A model generated the notes under the pieces. It saw only the letters and a list, made by a program, of their open reading frames with translations. It ran no database searches and was not told the DNA's origin. A DNA stretch of 64,000 bases from Aristolochia californica (lineage: Eukaryota; Streptophyta; Magnoliopsida; Piperales; Aristolochiaceae), in the NCBI GenBank assembly GCA_029961685.1, contig JARWKL010000008.1, positions 30,009,619-30,073,618 of the forward strand, in the 5' to 3' direction. Positions 1 to 12,345 of the stretch are shown piece by piece (the first letter of the stretch is position 1; each line of letters starts with the position of its first letter). A program made the position numbers and the translations under genes.

Positions 1-3000
1 CAGAGTCAAACAAGCCATTATTTTACCCAGTTATAAAAAGCGGACATCACTATTGTAGATGATTATAAAGTGATTTATCATGCAGAACGGGCTATATTTT
101 TTAAGGAATGACTTATGGATTGGGAGTCAATACTCAATTAAAAATCCCCAACCTCCCCCTTTTCCCGACGATGGCAGAACCTGAAATATAAAAACTAAAA
201 AGAGTTTACAATTTCAAAAAATTACAAACACTATTTGGAATTATCTCTCTCTGCATTCATGTAATGTGCATTTCCATTCTTGATGTATAATTTTTTTCTT
301 AAATCGAAGCTTGAGTTTTCACTTTCCCTTCATCTCGTGAACAAAAAAGAAATAAAAGCCAAATAGATCACAACAAAATAAAATTTTTAGAGTTCATGTA
401 TGGAAAGAATTTAAAATAATAAAAAATTTAAGCAAATAAAATTTATTCACACGCCACAAATGAACACAAAAGTCTTGTTATACAAGTTTGGGAAATTCCA
501 CTAGTTCAACACTAATAGCTCAGAATTTAATAAGAAAGAAATTTTTCTACACATGTTTTATAAAATTGATATTCATGCTTGAAAAATTTTAAAGATGCAA
601 ATGACTTATGGATCCAAACCTTTAAAAGAGAATAACATTAAATTCTCAAGTGAACATGCGATGGCATATTTACCCGAGTCAAACAAGCCATTATTTTTCC
701 CATTTACAAAAAGTTGCCCTAACGATCATAGATGATTGTAAAGTGATTTATCATCCGTAATGGGATATATTTTTATAAGGAATGGCTTATGGATTGCGAG
801 CCAACACTCAGTTAAAAATCCCCCGCCTCCCCCTTTTCCCGACAATTGCAGAACCTGATATATAAAAACTAAAAAGAGTTTACAATCCCTAAAAATTATA
901 GACACTTTTTGGAATTATCTCTCTCTACATTTGTGCATTGTGCATTTCCATTTTAGATGTATACTTTTTTCTGAAATCAAAGCTTGAGTTTTCACTTTCT
1001 CTTCATCTCGTAAACAAAAAAAGATATTAAAGGGAAATAGATCAAAACAAAATGAAAATTTTAGAGTTTATGTATGTAAAGAATCTAAAGCAATAAACAA
1101 ATGAAAGTCAAGATAATTTATTCACACACCACAAATGAACACAAAAGTTTGGTTATCCAAGTTTGGGAAATTCTACAAGTTCAACCCCAATAGCTTGGAA
1201 TTTTATGAGAAAGAGATTTTTCTACACTTGTTTTAAAAAACAAATATGCATGCTTGAAACATGTTAAAGATGCAAATGACCTATGGATCCACCAAACCTT
1301 TCAAAGAGAATAACAATAAATTCTCAAGTGAAGGTGCATTGGGATATTTACCCGAGTCAAATAAGCCATTATTTTGCACATTTACAAAAAACTTACCTAA
1401 CGATCATAGATGATCGTAAAGTGATTTATCATGTGTAATGGGCAATAATTTTTGTAAGGAATGACTAATGGATTTTGAGTCAACACTCAGTTAAAAATCC
1501 TACCCCTCCTCTTTTTCCCGATGATTGCAAAACCTGATATATAAAATGTAAAAAAAGTTTACAAACCCTAAAACTTACAGACACTTTTTGGAATTATCTA
1601 TCTCTACATTTGTGCATTGTGCATTTCCATTTTAGTTGTATACTTTTTCTTAAATCAAAGCATCAATTTTCACGTTCCCTTCATCTCATAAACAAAAAAA
1701 GAGATAAAAGTCAAATAGATCCCAACAAAATGAAAATTTTAGAGTTTATGTATGGCAAGAATTTAAAGCAATAAACTAATGTAAATAAATAAAATTTATT
1801 CACGCACCACAAATGAACGCAACATTTTTATTATCCAAGTTAGAGAAATTCCACTAGTTCAACCCTAATAGCTCAGAATTTTATAACAAAGAGATTTCTC
1901 TACACAAGTTTTAAAAAATGGATATGCATGCTTGAAACAACTTAAAGATGCAAATGCCTTCAGGATCCAAAACTTTTAAAGAGAATAACAATAAATTCTC
2001 AAGTGAACATGAGGTGGCTTATATACCTGAGTCAAATAAGCTATTATTTTGCCCATTAACTAAATCTGATCTAATGATTATAGATGATAGTAAAGTGATT
2101 TATCATGTGTAACAGGCTATATTCTTTGTTAGGAATGACTTATGGATTGGAAGTCAACACTCAGTTAAAAATCCCACCCCTCCCCCTTTTCCCGACGATT
2201 TCAGAACCTGCTATATAAAACCTAAAAAGAGTTTACAATCCCTAAAAATTATAGATACTTTTTGGAATTATCTCTCTCTAAATTTGTGCATTGTTCATTT
2301 CCATTTTTGATGTATAATTTTTTCTTAAAACAAAGCTTGAGTTTTCACTCTCCTTTCATCTCGTAAACAAAAAAAGAGAGAAAAGGCAAATAGATCACAA
2401 CAAAATAAAATTTTTAGAGTTTATGTATGGAAAGAAATTAAAGAAATAAACAAAATGTAAGTAAAGAAGATTTATTCACACACCACAAATGAACACAAAA
2501 TTTTTGTTATCTAAGTTTTGGAAATTCCACTAGTTTAACCCTAATAGCTCAAAATTTTATAAGAAAGAGGCTTTTCTACACATGTTTTAAAAACGGGATA
2601 TGCATGCTTCAAACATGTTAAAGATGCAAATGACCTTTGGATCCAAACCTTTTAAACATAATAACATTAAATTCCCACGTGAACGTGCGGTGGGATATTT
2701 ACACGAGTCAAACAAGCCATTATTTTGCCCATTTACAAAAAGCTGACCTAACTATCATAGATGATTGTAAAGAGATTAATCATGCATAACGGCCTACATT
2801 TTTGTAAGGAATGACTTATGGATTGGGAGTCAACACTCTATTAAAAATTCCCCGCCTCCCCCTTTTCCCGATGATTGCAGATCCGGATATATAAAAACTA
2901 AAAAGAATTTACAATCCCTAAAAATTACATACTCTTTTTTTAATTATCTCTCTCTATATTTGTGCATTGTGCATTTCCATTCTAGATGTATACTTTTTTT

Positions 3001-3334
3001 TTAAATCAAAGATTGAGTTTTCACTTTCCCTTCATCTTGTAAACAAAAAAAGAGATAAAAAGGTAAGTAGATCACAAAAAAATGAAAATTTTAAAGTTTA
3101 TGTATGGAAAGAATTTAAAATAATAAAAAAATGTAAGTATATTAAATTTATTCACACACCTCAAATGAAAACAAAAGTTTTGTTATCCAAGTTTGGGAAA
3201 TTCCACTAGTTCAACCCTAATAGCTTGGAATTTTATAAGAAATATTTTTTCTACACATGTTAAAGATGGGATCCAAACCTTTTAAAGAGAATAACATTAA
3301 ATACTGAAGTGAACGTGCGGTGAGATATTTTCCC
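1..3334 (+). repeat. Plain monomer tract, five units
   Basis: Five successive monomers with anchors at 3, 676, 1354, 2029 and 2705. The first four are spaced 673-678 bp. The window begins inside a monomer, so the array extends to the left. No insertion is seen. The last unit (2705-3334) is only 630 bp because of a deletion described separately. I see no gene here. Confidence 0.93.
3253..3262. repeat. Deletion junction between the two ACATGT arms of the dyad element
   Basis: The monomer 2705-3334 is 630 bp instead of about 675. At the junction the left ACATGTT arm continues directly into the sequence that normally follows the right arm (TTAAAGATG), so the 31 bp from one ACATGT to the next are gone. 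About 12 bp more are missing just downstream, before GGATCC. The repeated ACATGT gives 6-7 bp of homology that would explain the loss by slippage or recombination. Confidence 0.82.
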
Positions 3335-4824
3335 AAGTCAAACTAGCCATTATTTTGCCCATTTACAAAAATTTGACCTAACAATCATAGATGATTGTAA
3401 ACTGATTTATCATACGTAACAGGCTATATTTTTGTAAGGAATGACTTATGGATTGGGAGTCAACAACCGGTTAAAAACCCCGCCTCCCCCATTTCCAGAC
3501 GATTACAAAACCTGATATATAAAATCTAAAAAGAGTTTACAATCCCTAAAAATTATAGACACTTTTTGGAATTATCACACTCTAAATTTTTGCATTGTGC
3601 ATTTCCATTGTAGATGTGTACTTTTTTTTCTTAAATCAAATCTTGAATTTTCACTTTCGCTTCATCTCGTAAACAAAAAAAGAGATAAAAGTCAAATAGA
3701 TCACAACAAAATGAAAATTTTAGAGTTTATGCATGGAAAAAATTTAAAGCAATAAAAAATGTAAGTAAAGAAAATTTATTCACACACCACAAATGAACAC
3801 AAAAGTTTTGTTATCCGAGTTTGGGAAATTCCACTAGTTCAACCCTAATAGTTTGAAATTTTATTAGAAAGAGATTTTTCTACACATGTTTTAAAAAATG
3901 GATATGCATGCTTGAAGCAAGTTAAAGATACAAATGACCTATGGATCCAAACCTTTTAAAGAGAATAACACTAAATTCTCAAGTGAACGAGCGGTGGGAT
4001 ATTTACCCAAGTCAAACATACCATTGTTTTGCCCATTTACAAAAAGTTGACCTAACGATCATAGATGATTGTAAAGTCATTTATCATGCATATCTGACAA
4101 TAGTTATTAGGAATGACTTATGGATAGGGAGTCAACACTCAGTTAAAAATCACTCGCCTCCCCTTTTCCCGACAATTGCAGAACCCGATATATAAAAACT
4201 AAAAAGTGTTTACAATCCCTAAAAATGACAGACACTTTTCGGAATTATCTCTCTCTAAATTTGTGCATTGTGCATTTACATTTTAGATCTATACTTTTTT
4301 TCTTAAATCAAAGCTTGAGTTTTCATTTTCCCTTAATCTCGTAAACAAAAAAAGAAATAAAAGGCAAATAGATCACAAAAAAATAAAAATTTTAGAGTTT
4401 ATGTATGGAAAGAATTCAAAGAAATAAAAAATGTAAGGAAAGATAATTTATTCACACACCACAAATGAACACAAAATTTTTTTATCCAAGTTTGGGAAAT
4501 TCCACTAGTTCAACCCTTATAGCTCAGAATTTTATAAGAAAGAGATTTTTCTACGCATGTTTCAAAAAATGGATATGCATCCTTGAAACATGTTAAAGAT
4601 GCAAATGACCTATGGATCCAAACCTTTTAAAGAGAATAACATTAAATTCCATAGTGAACGTGCGCTAGGATATTTACTCGAGTCAAACATGCCATTATTT
4701 TGCCCATTTACAAAATGTTGACCTAACGGTCAAAGATGATTGTAAAGTGATTTATCATGCGTAATGGGCTGTATTTTTTTAAGGAATGACTTATGGATTG
4801 GGAGTCAACACTCACTTAATAATC

Positions 4825-4825
<1 letters not shown>

Positions 4826-4862
<37 letters not shown>
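4826..4862. repeat. Poly-C run of 37
   Basis: An uninterrupted run of 37 C lies where the monomer's C-rich tract normally has five C. After it comes TTGAAG, a short sequence not found at this place in other monomers, and then the usual CCCTTTTCCC. It could be a true homopolymer expansion or an assembly or base-calling artefact. Confidence 0.95.
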
Positions 4863-5174
4863 TTGAAGCCCTTTTCCCGATGATTGTAGAACTTGATATA
4901 TAAAAACTAAAAAGAGTTTGCAATCCCTAAAAATTACAGATACTTTTTCGAATTATCTATCTCTATATTTTTGCATTGTGCATTTCCATTTTAGATGTAT
5001 ACTTTTTTCTTAAATCAAAACTTGAGTTTTCACTTTCCCTTCATCTCGTAAACAAGAAAAAGAGATAAAAGGAAAATAGATCACAAAAAAAAGAAAATTT
5101 TAGAGTTTATGTATAGAATGAATTTAAAGCAATAAACAAATGTAAGTAAAGAAAATTTATTCACACACCACAAA

Positions 5175-5190
5175 TGAACACAAAGCCATT
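5175..5190. repeat. Fused partial monomers (about 205 bp deleted)
   Basis: The sequence jumps from AATGAACACAAA (late in the monomer) straight to GCCATTATTTTTCCC (just after the anchor). About 205 bp are missing, including the B-box-like motif, the dyad and the anchor. The junction shares only an AA. The distance from anchor 4680 to anchor 5856 is 1,176 bp instead of about 1,350 plus the poly-C gain. Confidence 0.88.
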
Positions 5191-6479
5191 ATTTTTCCCA
5201 TTTACAAAAAGCTGACCTAACGATCATAGATGATTGTAAAGAAATTTATCTTGCGTAACAGGCTTTATTTTTGTAAGGAATGACTTATGGATTGGGAGTC
5301 AATACTCAGTTAAAACTCCCTCGCCTCCCCTTTTCCCGACGATTGTAGAACCTGATATATAAAAACTTAATAGAGTTTACAATCCCTAAAAACTATAGAC
5401 ACTTTTTGGAATTATCTCTCTCTAAATTTGTGCAGTGCGAATTTCCATTTTAGATGTGTACTTTTTTTTTCTTAAATCAAATCTTTAGTTTTCACTTTCG
5501 CTCCATCTCGTAAACAAAAAAAAAAAAAATAGAAAAAGTCAAATAGATCAAAACAAAATGAAAATTTTAGAGTTTATGTATAGAAAAAATTTAAAGCAAT
5601 AACAAATGTAAGTAAAGAAAATTTATTCATACACCACAAATGAACACAAAAGTTTTTTTATCCGAGTTTGGGAAATTCCACTAGTTCAACCCCAATAGTT
5701 TGGAATTTTATAAGAGGGAGATTTTTCTACACATGTTTTAAAAAATGGATATGCATGCTTGAAGCAAGTTAAAAATAAAAATGACCTATCAATCCAAACC
5801 TTTTAAAGAGAATAACACTAAATTCTCAAGTGAATGAGCGGTGGGATATTTACCCGAGTCAAACATACCATTATTTTGCCCATTTACAAAAATCTGACCT
5901 AATGATCATAAATGATTGTGAAGTGATTTATCATGCGTATCTGGCTATATTTTTTTTAGGAATGACTTATGGATTGGGAGAGTCAACACTCAGTTAAAAA
6001 TCCCCCGCCTCCCCTTTTCCCGACGATTGCAGAACCTGATATATAAAAACTAAAAAGTGTTTACAATCCCTAAAAATGACAAACACTTTTCGGAATTATC
6101 TCTCTGTACATTTGTGCATTGTGCATTTGCATTTTAGATCTATACTTTTTTCTTAAATCAAAGCTTGAGTTTTCACTTTCCCTTAATCTCGTAAACAAAA
6201 AAAGAGATAAAAGGCAAATAGATCACAAAAAAATGAAAATTTTGAAGTTTATGTATGGAAAGCATTCAAAGCAATAAAAAATGTAAGGAAAGAAAATTTA
6301 TTCACACACCACAGATGAACACAAAAGTTTTGTTATCCAAGTTTGGGAAATTCCACTAGTTCAACTCTTATAGCTCGGAATTTTATAAGAAAGAGTTTTT
6401 TCTACACATGTTTTAAAAAATGGATATGCATGCTTGAAACATGATAAAGATGTAAATAAGCTAAGGATCCAAACCTTTT

Positions 6480-7600
6480 AAAGTGAATAACATGAAACTC
6501 TCAAGTGAACGTGCAGTGGGATATTTACCCAAGTCAAACAAGCCTTTATTTTGCCCATTTAAAAAAAGCTTACCTAAGGATCATTGATGATTGTAAAGTG
6601 ATTTATCATGCGAAACTGGTGATATTTTTTGTAAGGAATGACTTATGGATTGGGTGTCCAACTCAGTTAAAAATCCCACGCCTCCCCCTTTCCCTACGAT
6701 TGCAGAACCTGATATATAAAAACTAAAAAGAGTTTACAATCCCTAAAAATTACAGACACTTTTTTGAATTATCTCTCTCTATATTTGAGCATTGTGCATT
6801 TCCTTTTTAGATATATACTTTTTTCTTAAATCAAAGCTTGAGTTTTGACTTTCCCTTCATCTCGTCAACAAAAAGAGAGAAAGAAGGCAAATAGATCACA
6901 AAAATATGAAAATTTTAGAGTTTATGTAAGGAAATAATTGAAAGCAATAAAAAATTTAAGGAGAGAAAATTTATTCACACACCACAAATTAACAAAAAAG
7001 TTTTGTTATCCAAGTTTGGGAAATTCCACTACTTCAACCCTTATAGCTCGGAAATTTTTAAGAAATAGATTTTTCTATACATTTGTTAAAAAATGGATAT
7101 GCATGCTTCAAACATGTTGAAGAAGCAAATGACCTATGGATCCAAACCTTTCAAAGAGAATAACATTAAATTCTCAAGTGAACGTGTGGTGGGATGTTTA
7201 CCCGAGTCAAACATGCCATTATTTTACTCGTTTACAAAACGCTGACCTAATGATCATAGATGATTGTAAAGTGATTTGTAATGCTTAACGGGCTATAGTT
7301 TTTAAAGGAATGACTTATGGATCGGGAGTCAACACACAGTTAAAAATCCCCCCCCCCCCCCCCCCCCCCTCCTCTCTCCCTTTTCCTGATGATTGCAGAA
7401 CTTGATATATAAAAACTAAAGAGAGTTTACAATCCCTAAAAATTACACACACTTTTTGGAAGTATCTCTCTCGACATTAGTTCATTTTTCATTTTCATTT
7501 TAAATGTATACTTTTTTCTTAAATCAAAACTTGAGTTTTCACTTTCCCTTCATCTCGTAAACAAAAAAAGAGAAAAGGGCAAATTGATCACAACAAAATG
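6480..7600 (+). repeat. Dispersed duplicate block, copy 1 (relative at 11225-12345)
   Basis: This stretch shares rare variants with the stretch 4,746 bp downstream (seven monomers). They include AACTGGTGATATTTTTTG near 6613 and 11360, TGGGTGTCCAACTCAG near 6650 and 11397, and GAGTTTTGACTTTCCC near 6839 and 11585. Others are CTCGTCAACAAAAA near 6861 and 11607, GGCTATAGTTTTTAAAGG near 7291 (GGCTATAATTTTTAAAGG near 12037), and GGATCGGGAGTC near 7318 and 12065. The copies are therefore closer to each other than to the monomers between them. Confidence 0.8.
7348..7369. repeat. Poly-C run of 22
   Basis: A second C homopolymer expansion at exactly the same monomer position as the 37-C run. It is followed by TCCTCTCTCCC and then the ordinary TTTTCC segment. 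The related monomer at 11950 has a shorter pyrimidine-rich version (about 12096-12110) with no long C run, so the expansion probably arose after the two copies parted. Confidence 0.95.
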
Positions 7601-10600
7601 ATAATTTTATAGTTTATGTATGGAAATAATTTAAAGCAATAAATAAATGTAATGGAAGAAAATTTATTCACACACCACAAATGAACACAAAAGTTTTGTT
7701 ATCCAAGTTTGGGAAATTCCACTAGTTCAACCCTCATAGCTTGGAATTTTATAAGAAAGATATTTTTCTACACATGTTTTAAAAAATGGATATGCATGCT
7801 TGAAACATGTTAAAGATGTAAATGACTTATGTTTCCAACCCTTTAAAAGAGAATAACTTTAAATTCTCAAATGAATGTGTGGTGGGACATTTACCCAAGT
7901 CAAACAACCCATTATTTTACCCACTAACAAAAAGCTCACCTAACGATCATAGATGATTGTAAAGTGATTTATTATGTGTAACTAGCAATATTTTTGTGAG
8001 GAATGATGTATGGATTGGGAATCAACTCTTAGTTCAACTTCCCCCGCTTCCCCTTTTTCCCAACGATTGCAGAACTGGATATATAAAAACTAAAAAGAGA
8101 TTACAATCCCTAAAAGTATAGAAACTTTTTGGAATTATCTCTCTCTACATTTGTGCATTGTGCATTTCCATTCTAGATGTATACTTTTTTCTTAAATCGA
8201 AGCTTGAGTTTTCACTTTCCCTTCATCTCGTAAACAAAAAAAGACATAAAAGGAAAATAGATTACAAAAAAATGAAAATTTTAGAGTTTATGTATGGAAA
8301 GAATTTAAAGCAATAAAAAAATATAAGTAAAGAAAATTTATTCACACACCACAAATGAACATAAAAGTTTTGTTATCTATGTTTGGAAAATTCCACTAGT
8401 TCAACCCTAATAACTAGGAATTTTATAAGAAAGAAATTTTTGAACACATATTTTAAAACATGGATATGCATGCTTGAAACATGTTAAAGATGCAAATGAC
8501 CTGTGGATCCAAACTTCTTAAAGAGAATAACATTAAATTGTTAAGTGAACATGCAGTGGGATATTTACCCGAGTCAAACAAGCTATTATTTTTCCCACTT
8601 ACAAATAGGTAACCTAATGATCATATATGATTGTAAAGTGATTTATCTTGTGTAACGGGCTATATTTTTCTAAGGAATAACTTGTGGATTGGGAGACAAC
8701 TCTCAGTTAAAAATCCTCCACTTCCCTCTTTTCCTGACGATTGTAGAACCTGATATATAAAACCTAAAAAGAGTTTAAAATAAATAAAAATTATAGACAC
8801 TTTTTGGAATTATCTCTCTCTACATTTGTGAATTGTGCATTTCTATTATAGATGTATCCTTTTTTCTTAAATCAAAACTTGAGTTTACACTTTCCCATCA
8901 TCTCGTAAACAAAAAAAAAGAGACAAAAGGCAAATAGATCACAACAAAAGGAAAATTTTAGATTTTATGTATGGAAATAAATTAAAGAAATAAACAAATT
9001 TATGTAAGGAAAATTTATTTACACACCACAAATGAATACAAAAGTTTTGTTATCCAAGTTTTGGAAATTCCACTAGTTCAACCCTTATAACTCGAAATTT
9101 TATAAGAAAGAGATTTTTCTACTCATGTTTTAAAAAATGGATATGCATGCCTGAAACATGTTAAAGATGCAAATGACGTATGGACCCACATCACTTAAAG
9201 AGAATAACATTAAATTCTCAAGTGAACGTGCGGTGGGATATTTACCCAAGTCAAACAAGCTATTATTTTGCCCACTTACAAAAAGTTGATCTAACGATCA
9301 TAGATGATTGTAAAGTGATTTATCATGTGTAACGGGCTATATTTTTTTGTAAGGAATGACTTATGGATTGGGAGTCAGCTCTCAGTTAAAAATCCCCCGC
9401 TTCCCCCCTTTTCCTGACTATTGCAGAACCTGATATATAAAAACTAAAAAGAGTTTACAATCCCTTAAAATTACAGATAGTTTTTTGGAATTATTTCTAC
9501 TACATTTGTGCATTGTGAATTTCCATTGTAGATGTATTCTTTTTTCTTAAATCAAAATTTGATTTTTCACTTTCCCTTCATCTTGTAAACAAAACAAAAG
9601 ATATTAAAGGCAAATAGTTCACAACAAAATAAAATTTTAGAATTTATGTATCGAAAGAATTTAAAGCAATACACAAATGAAAGTAAAGAAAATTTATTCA
9701 CACACCACAAATGAACACAAAAGTTTTGTTATCCAAGTTTGGAAAATTCCACAAGTTGAACCCTAGTAGCTCGAATTTTTATAAGAAAGTGATTTTTCTA
9801 CACATGTTTTAAAAAATTGATATGCATGCTTGAAACATTTAAAAAATGCAAATGACCTATGGAGGCAAACCTCTTCAAGAAAATACCATTAAATTCTCAA
9901 GTGAACGTGCGGTGGGATATAAATGCAAGTCAAACAAGCTATTATTTTGCTCACCTACAAAAAGCTCACCTAACTATCATAGATGATTGTAAAATGATTT
10001 ATCTTGTGTAACAGGCTATAATTTTTTAAGGAATGACTTATGGATTGGAAGTCAACTCTCAACTAAAAATCCCCCGCTTCCCGCTTCTCTCGACAATTGC
10101 AGAAACTGATATATAAAAACTAAAAAGAGTTTACAATCCCTTAAAATTAAAGACACTTTTCGGAATTATCTCTCTCTACATTTGTGCATTGTGCATTTCC
10201 ATTTTAGATGTATCCTTTTTTCTTAAATCAAAACTTGAGTTTTCATTCCCTTCATCTCGTAAAGAAAAAAAAGATATAAAAGTCAAATAGATCACAACAA
10301 AATGAAAATTTTAGAGTTTATGTATGGAAAGAATTTAAAGCAATAAATAAATGTAAGTAAAGAAAATTTATTCCCACACCACAAATGAACACAAAAGTTT
10401 TGTTATCCAAGTTTGGGAATTTCCACTAGTTCAACCCTAATAGCTCGGAATTTTATAAGAAAGAGATTTTTCAACAAATGTTTTAAAAAGTGGATATCCA
10501 TGCTCGAAAAATGTTAAAGATGCAAAAGACCTATGGATCCATACCTTTTAAATAGAGTAACATTAAACTCTCAAGTGAACGTGCGGTTGGTTATTTACCC

Positions 10601-11224
10601 GTGTCAAACAAGCCATTATTTTGCCCATTTACAAAAGGCTGACCTAACGATCATAGATGATTGTAAAGTGATTTATCTTTCGTAATGGGCTTTATTTTTT
10701 TAAGGAATGACTTATGGATTGGGAGTCAGCACTCAGTTAAAAATGCCCCGCCACCCCCTTTTCTCGAAGATTGTATAACCTGATATATAACAACTAAATA
10801 GAGTTTACAATACCTAAAAACTACAGACACTTTTTGGAATTATCTCTCTTTACATTTGTTCATTGTGTATTTCCATTTTAGATGTATACTTTTTTCTTAA
10901 ATCAAAGCTTGAGTTTTCACTTTCCCTTCATCTCGTAAAAAAAAAAAAAGAGTTAAATGGCCAATAGATCACAACAAAATGAAAATTTTAGAGTTTATGT
11001 ATGGAAAGAATTTAAAGCAATAAAAAATTTAAGGAAAGAAAATTTATCTACACACCACAAATAATCACAAAAGTTTTGGTATCCAAGTTATGGAAATTCC
11101 ACAAATTCAACCCTAATAGCTTGGAATTTTATAAGAAAGAGATTTTTCTACACAAGTTTTAAAAAATGGATATGCATCCTTGAAACATGTTAAAGATGCA
11201 AATGACCTATGGATCCAAACCATT
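7601..11224 (+). repeat. Plain monomer tract
   Basis: Monomers with anchors at 7896, 8571, 9248, 9927, 10601 and 11277 are spaced 674-679 bp. They differ by scattered substitutions and by the length of the poly-A segment after CTCGTAAAC. No gene, insertion or large deletion is visible. Confidence 0.92.
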
Positions 11225-12345
11225 TAAAGAGAATAACATTAAATTCTCAAGTGAACGTGCGGTGGGATATTTACCCAAGTCAAACAAGCCATTATTTTGC
11301 CCATTTACAAAAAGTTGACGTAAGGATCATAGATGATTGTAAAATGATTAACCATGCGTAACTGGTGATATTTTTTGTAAGGAATGACTTATGGATTGGG
11401 TGTCCAACTCAGTTAAAAATCCCACTCCTTGCCCTTTTCCAAAGGATTGCAGAACTTGATACATAAAAACTAAAAAGAGTTTACAATCCCTAAAAATTAC
11501 TGACACGTTTTGGAATTATCTCTATGTATTTGAGCATTGTTTTTTTCCTTTTGTGATGTATACTTTTTTCTAAAATTAAAGCTTGAGTTTTGACTTTCCC
11601 TTCATCTCGTCAACAAAAAAATAGATAGAAGGCAAACAGATCACAAAAAAAATGAAAATTTTAGAGTTTATGTATGAAAAGAATTCAAAGCAATAAAAAA
11701 TGTAAGGAAAGAAAATTTATTCAAACACCACAATTGAACACAAAAGTTTTGTTATCCAAGTTTGGGAAATTCCACTAGTTCAACCCTTATAGTTCGGAAA
11801 TTTATAAGAAATAGATTTTTGTATACATGTTTTAAAAAATGGATATGCATTCTTGAAACATGTTTAAGATGCTAATGACCTATGGATCTAAATATTTCAA
11901 AGAGAATAACATTAAATTCGCAAGTGAACGTGCGGTGGGATATTTGCCCGAGTCAAACATGCCATTATTTTGCCCATTTACAAAACGCTGACCTCACGAT
12001 CATAGATGATTGTAAAGTGATTTATCATGCTTAACGGGCTATAATTTTTAAAGGAATGACTTATGGATCGGGAGTCAACACTCAATTAAAATTCCCCCTC
12101 CCCCTCCCTCTTTTCCCGATGATTGTAAAACCTGATATATAAAAACTAAAAAGAGTTTTCAATCCCTAAAAATTACACACACTTTTTGGAATGATCTCTC
12201 TCTAAATTTTTTTTTTGCATTTCCATTTTAAATGTATACTTTTTTCTAAAATCAAAACTTGAGTTTTCACTTTCCTTCATCTTGTAAACAAAAAAAAGAG
12301 AAAAATGGCAAATAGATCACAAAAAAAATGAAATTTTAGTGTTTA
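11225..12345 (+). repeat. Dispersed duplicate block, copy 2 (relative at 6480-7600)
   Basis: This carries the same private variants as 6480-7600, seven monomers upstream: the GTGATATTTTTTG, GGGTGTCCAACTCAG and GGATCGGGAGTC variants listed there. At its right end the similarity fades into ordinary monomer sequence by about 12.3 kb. A T-run of nine lies near 12208-12217, where copy 1 reads AGTTCATTTTTC. Confidence 0.78.

Larger units (their letters stand above)
3340..6490 (+). repeat. Duplicated two-monomer block (copies about 3360-4640 and 5200-6490)
   Basis: Private variants are shared between the copies at a spacing of about 1,850 bp. They include TAGATGTGTAC near 3612 and 5452, CTTTCGCT near 3653 and 5495, and AACACTAAATTC near 3966 and 5814. 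Others are GTGAACGAGCGG near 3983 (GTGAATGAGCGG near 5831), ACTTTTCGGAATTAT near 4236 and 6086, TTTTAGATCTATAC near 4280 and 6132, and CCCTTAATCTCG near 4330 and 6180. The copies are separated by monomer 4680, which carries the long poly-C run and ends in a fusion. The spacing is three monomers minus the fusion deletion plus the poly-C gain. This points to a local amplification later than most of the array's divergence. Confidence 0.8.
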
